Shown: one piece after another, positions 4,094 through 5,808 of the stretch
Layout: every line of letters starts with the position of its first letter
How positions within the stretch are numbered: the first letter of the stretch is position 1
DNA from: Bacteroidota bacterium
GTDB taxonomy: Bacteria; Bacteroidota; Bacteroidia; Bacteroidales; F082
Reading direction: 5' to 3'
DNA length: 5,808 bases
Assembly (NCBI GenBank): GCA_016715945.1
Contig: JADJXJ010000005.1
Location: forward strand, 1-5,808
Notes under the pieces: model-generated
What the model was told of the DNA's origin: nothing
What the model saw: the letters and a program-made list of their open reading frames with translations, nothing else
The model's database searches: none
Made by a program: the position numbers and the translations under genes

Positions 4094-4372
4094 ATGACAA
4101 CAGGATTTCACGCAGGACCCATTTACGACACAGAAACGCAGCAGCAGCTTGACCGGCTGTTTGAATCGTATCTCTCCCTCGACCAGGCGGCGGCTCAGTC
4201 AGGTTATGAGAACGCAGCAGCCAACAAACGCGCTGAGGACAAACACGCCGAATACGCCCTGGCAAAAGAAATTGCGGATCGCATCTACGCCAGCGATGAG
4301 GCCGACAAGCTGGAGCCGGTAATCCGTCAAGGTTTGCGGGCGCAGTTCGGCCAGCGTGAGGCGGTGCAATAA
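4094..4372 (+). CDS. 92-aa acidic helical hypothetical protein
   Basis: The start at 4094 is preferred over the in-frame ATG at 4088 because AAAGGA is then 8 rather than 2 nt away. The product begins MTTGFHAGPIYDTETQQQLD and is largely helical, acidic and Ala/Gln rich, without Cys, signal or membrane segments. No family is recognised. This is the last gene with the repeated leader in front. Its TAA overlaps the next start by one base (TAATG), so from here the operon switches to coupled starts. Confidence 0.78.
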   Translation: MTTGFHAGPIYDTETQQQLDRLFESYLSLDQAAAQSGYENAAANKRAEDKHAEYALAKEIADRIYASDEADKLEPVIRQGLRAQFGQREAVQ

Positions 4373-4515
4373 TGACACGAGTCCTAGCCATCGGTAAGAT
4401 TCGCTATTGCGGCAAGTGCAAGCGTAGCAAGATTTTCTACAAGGAACGCACGGGGCATTACCATTGCGAGACGTGCGGCGAGTATTTGGTAGAGCGGGCA
4501 AAGGTGCAATCATGA
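4372..4515 (+). CDS. 47-aa zinc-ribbon microprotein (Com-like pattern)
   Basis: Residues 11-35 hold C13-x2-C16 (RYCGKCKR) and C32-x2-C35 (HCETCGE) with 15 residues between. This is a complete four-Cys zinc ribbon filling most of the protein. Size, basic N-half and layout resemble the Com family of phage Mu (a zinc-binding translational activator) and other small phage zinc fingers; sequence alone cannot decide. The start overlaps the preceding stop (TAATG) and GAGG lies about 10 nt upstream. The stop overlaps the next start (ATGA). Nucleic-acid binding is the likely role, by inference. Confidence 0.75.
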   Translation: MTRVLAIGKIRYCGKCKRSKIFYKERTGHYHCETCGEYLVERAKVQS

Positions 4516-4715
4516 CAGTGAAAGAAGCAGCAGACGCCGCGTACCGGGAATATGAGCGCCATGTACCAAAGGGCGAAGGCTGCACACCGGAGGCAGCAGC
4601 CAAGGCGCTGCCGATTCTCAAGACGCTGTTGGCCCAGGTAGAACGCGAGCCGGACCCCGCCGATTTTGATGACAACGAACAGGCCATGTTTCTCTATGGA
4701 ACTGGGAGATTTTAA
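4512..4715 (+). CDS. 67-aa hypothetical protein
   Basis: The product begins MTVKEAADAAYREYERHVPK. It is helical and acidic toward the C-terminus (EREPDPADFDDNEQAMFLYG). The start shares ATGA with the preceding stop and has AAAGG seven bases upstream, so it is both coupled and independently served. The frame is open further upstream, but that part only overlaps the zinc-ribbon gene. No family is recognised. Confidence 0.75.
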   Translation: MTVKEAADAAYREYERHVPKGEGCTPEAAAKALPILKTLLAQVEREPDPADFDDNEQAMFLYGTGRF

Positions 4716-4795
4716 TGGACTACCTATGGCCCCTATTCGTATTCACATTTGCCATCGCCGCCATGCTGCGGTGGCACAAGGATGAGCAGCGATGA
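4715..4795 (+). CDS. 26-aa single-span membrane microprotein
   Basis: The frame reads MDYLWPLFVFTFAIAAMLRW followed by HKDEQR, a single hydrophobic helix (about residues 4-18) with a charged tail. This is a standard inside-tail membrane microprotein. GGGAG lies six bases before the ATG, the start overlaps the preceding stop as TAATG and the stop overlaps the next start as ATGA. It is too short to be found by most gene callers, but both junctions and the ribosome site support it. Function is unknown. Confidence 0.6.
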   Translation: MDYLWPLFVFTFAIAAMLRWHKDEQR

Positions 4796-4977
4796 GACAC
4801 GACGAACACGTCAGGCCGTGCGAGAGCTGCAACTTCCCAATCTCAGAGTTTTGCAAGTGGGAAGATCGGTATCTTTGCCGCAAGTGCTCCGAGGTTTGGG
4901 AGCCAGATTTATCAGATTTATTTTTACCAGTGGAGGAAAAACAACATGACACTATTCAAACCAGCAGTAAAGCATGA
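4792..4977 (+). CDS. 61-aa zinc-ribbon protein
   Basis: C10-x2-C13 and C29-x2-C32 with an extra C21 midway (CESCNFPISEFCKWEDRYLC then RKC) form a small zinc ribbon. It is followed by an acidic tail (EVWEPDLSDLFLPVEEK). AAGGA lies nine bases before the ATG, which overlaps the preceding stop. The gene's last 32 bases overlap the start of the ATPase gene in another frame. Similar small ribbons in phages bind nucleic acid or host proteins; the specific role is unknown. Confidence 0.75.
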   Translation: MRHDEHVRPCESCNFPISEFCKWEDRYLCRKCSEVWEPDLSDLFLPVEEKQHDTIQTSSKA

Positions 4978-5808
4978 ATCAAAATTGCGCCTGGCCATTG
5001 CCGGACCATCGGGCAGCGGCAAAACCTACAGCGCGTTAGCCATTGGCACGGCGTTGGGGAAAACGGCCGTTGTGGACACGGAACACGGGTCGGCTGCGAA
5101 GTATGCCGACCGCTTCCCCTTTGATGTCCTGGAAATGGAAGCCCCGTTTCACCCAGATCGTTTCGTTGAGGCTATCGCAGCCGCCGCCAATGCCGGGTAC
5201 GAGGTATTGATTATCGACAGCCTAAGCCACGCCTGGAACGGGGCAGGGGGTTTACTGGAAATCGTAGACCAGATAGCCAAGCGGATGAAAACGGCAAACT
5301 CATTTGCCGCCTGGAAGGACGCCACGCCGATCCAAAACGCTTTAATCGAGGCCATTGTAGGCGCACGTATTCACATCATTGCCACCATGCGGAGTAAGCA
5401 GGAATATGTTTTGGAGCAGGTAGAGCGGAACGGCCGTACCATCAACCAGCCCAAAAAGGTGGGCATGGCACCGGTGCAACGTGACAGCATGGAATACGAG
5501 TTCGATGTCTACCTGGATATGACCATCGAAAACGATGCGATTGTGCAGAAAACGCGCTGCCCGGCCCTGAGTGGGCAGGTAATCAACAAGCCAGGCACGC
5601 AGCTGGCTACAATCCTGCGGGAGTGGCTGAGCGGCGCACCAGCGCCCACTCGTGATGATACTCTGGTGGATTTAACCAATGCTAAAACGCTGAACGCCTG
5701 GGCGGCATCCGCCTACAAATTGCCAGAGGTACGCAACGCCTTTGAGAGCGCCCAGCGCGTGGCTGATTGGTACGGCTTCGCTGTGGGTGATTTTGATGCC
5801 AGCCACAA
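4946..5808 (+). CDS. Phage AAA_24-like RecA-fold ATPase, partial (C-terminus beyond right edge)
   Basis: A P-loop ATPase of the phage/ICE nucleotide-binding group (AAA_24, related to the RecA-like Sak4 annealing ATPases). Walker A is GPSGSGKT at residues 20-27, the strand after it reads VVDTEHGSA (42-50), and Walker B is VLIID with D91 (87-91), followed by SLSH. IIATMRSKQEY (144-154) and KVGMAPVQRDSMEYEFD (171-187) match the family's conserved C-terminal half, including the frequent VQRDGMEYEFD signature. GGAGG lies nine bases before the ATG, inside the preceding zinc-ribbon gene. 287 codons are visible without a stop; the part after about residue 232 is a variable extension. Family members lie with phage recombination or replication genes and probably help load or anneal single-stranded DNA; that role is inferred from family and position. 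Confidence 0.88.
   Translation, partial: MTLFKPAVKHESKLRLAIAGPSGSGKTYSALAIGTALGKTAVVDTEHGSAAKYADRFPFDVLEMEAPFHPDRFVEAIAAAANAGYEVLIIDSLSHAWNGAGGLLEIVDQIAKRMKTANSFAAWKDATPIQNALIEAIVGARIHIIATMRSKQEYVLEQVERNGRTINQPKKVGMAPVQRDSMEYEFDVYLDMTIENDAIVQKTRCPALSGQVINKPGTQLATILREWLSGAPAPTRDDTLVDLTNAKTLNAWAASAYKLPEVRNAFESAQRVADWYGFAVGDFDASH

Larger units (their letters stand above)
4..5437. repeat. Iterated palindrome ACGGCCGT, six dispersed copies
   Basis: Copies lie at 4-11, 388-395, 1877-1884, 1981-1988, 5063-5070 and 5430-5437. All are flanked by A/C on the left or T/A on the right, often extending to AACGGCCGTT. Random expectation in a window of this size is about 0.1. One is in non-coding DNA (388), one in the candidate 47-aa gene (1877), and four in genes in more than one reading frame. 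A GCGGCCGT variant lies at 1902-1909. It behaves like a genome-wide iterated palindrome rather than a local element. Confidence 0.7.

Noticed and set aside
4199..4687. 162-codon minus-strand frame
   Set aside because: It lies opposite three coupled plus-strand genes that have ribosome sites, overlaps and zinc-ribbon motifs; its product is Ser/Arg/Cys-rich antisense sequence.
5077..5084. ACGGAACA/CACGGAAC inside the ATPase gene as a fifth leader motif
   Set aside because: It matches only part of the 12-mer, lies inside a conserved coding region (DTEHGSA) and has no start nearby.
1..5808. CRISPR array, tRNA, or insertion sequence
   Set aside because: No regularly spaced repeats with unique spacers, no cloverleaf with T-arm consensus and no transposase or terminal inverted repeats were seen.

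Overview
The window looks like the lysogeny and early-gene region of a temperate bacteriophage, prophage or related integrative element of a bacterium. The evidence is a tyrosine integrase, an excisionase-like winged-HTH protein on the opposite strand, a divergent promoter pair with dyad operators, and a tightly packed rightward run of very small genes ending in a phage-type RecA-fold ATPase. Shine-Dalgarno sites are clear and one promoter is a near-perfect sigma70 type. Base composition is moderate. The host cannot be fixed from this sequence; an iterated 8-bp palindrome (ACGGCCGT, six copies) and gene style make an environmental, uncultured lineage plausible (Chloroflexota is only a guess).

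Layout. (1) 1-250, minus strand: two overlapping membrane-protein genes, the left one cut by the window edge. (2) 251-448: divergent control region with a GC-rich hairpin and a 16-bp palindrome. (3) 449-1375, plus: integrase, 308 aa from a GTG start. (4) 1376-1775: no convincing gene, but short direct repeats and several stem-loops, including a 136-nt segment closed by a perfect 13-bp stem. (5) 1776-2358, plus: a 47-aa candidate gene and a 137-aa lipoprotein, ending at an intrinsic terminator. (6) 2505-2732, minus: excisionase-like HTH protein. (7) 2785-2882: back-to-back promoters flanking two 19-bp dyads. (8) 2924-4372, plus: five small genes; the four junctions between them each carry the same 12-nt motif and a hairpin. 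(9) 4372-5808, plus: four more very small genes joined by 1-4 nt start/stop overlaps, two of them zinc-ribbon-like, then an AAA_24-like ATPase that runs off the right edge.

Inferred working: the HTH protein probably controls its own promoter and the strong rightward early promoter through the dyads, and/or assists the integrase in excision. The lipoprotein sits between integrase and switch, a typical place for a lysogen-expressed surface or superinfection-exclusion gene. The rightward operon likely supplies early takeover proteins and a recombination/replication ATPase. The most unusual signal is the repeated leader module (hairpin plus CAGCACGGAACC plus purine-rich ribosome site) in front of four consecutive starts.
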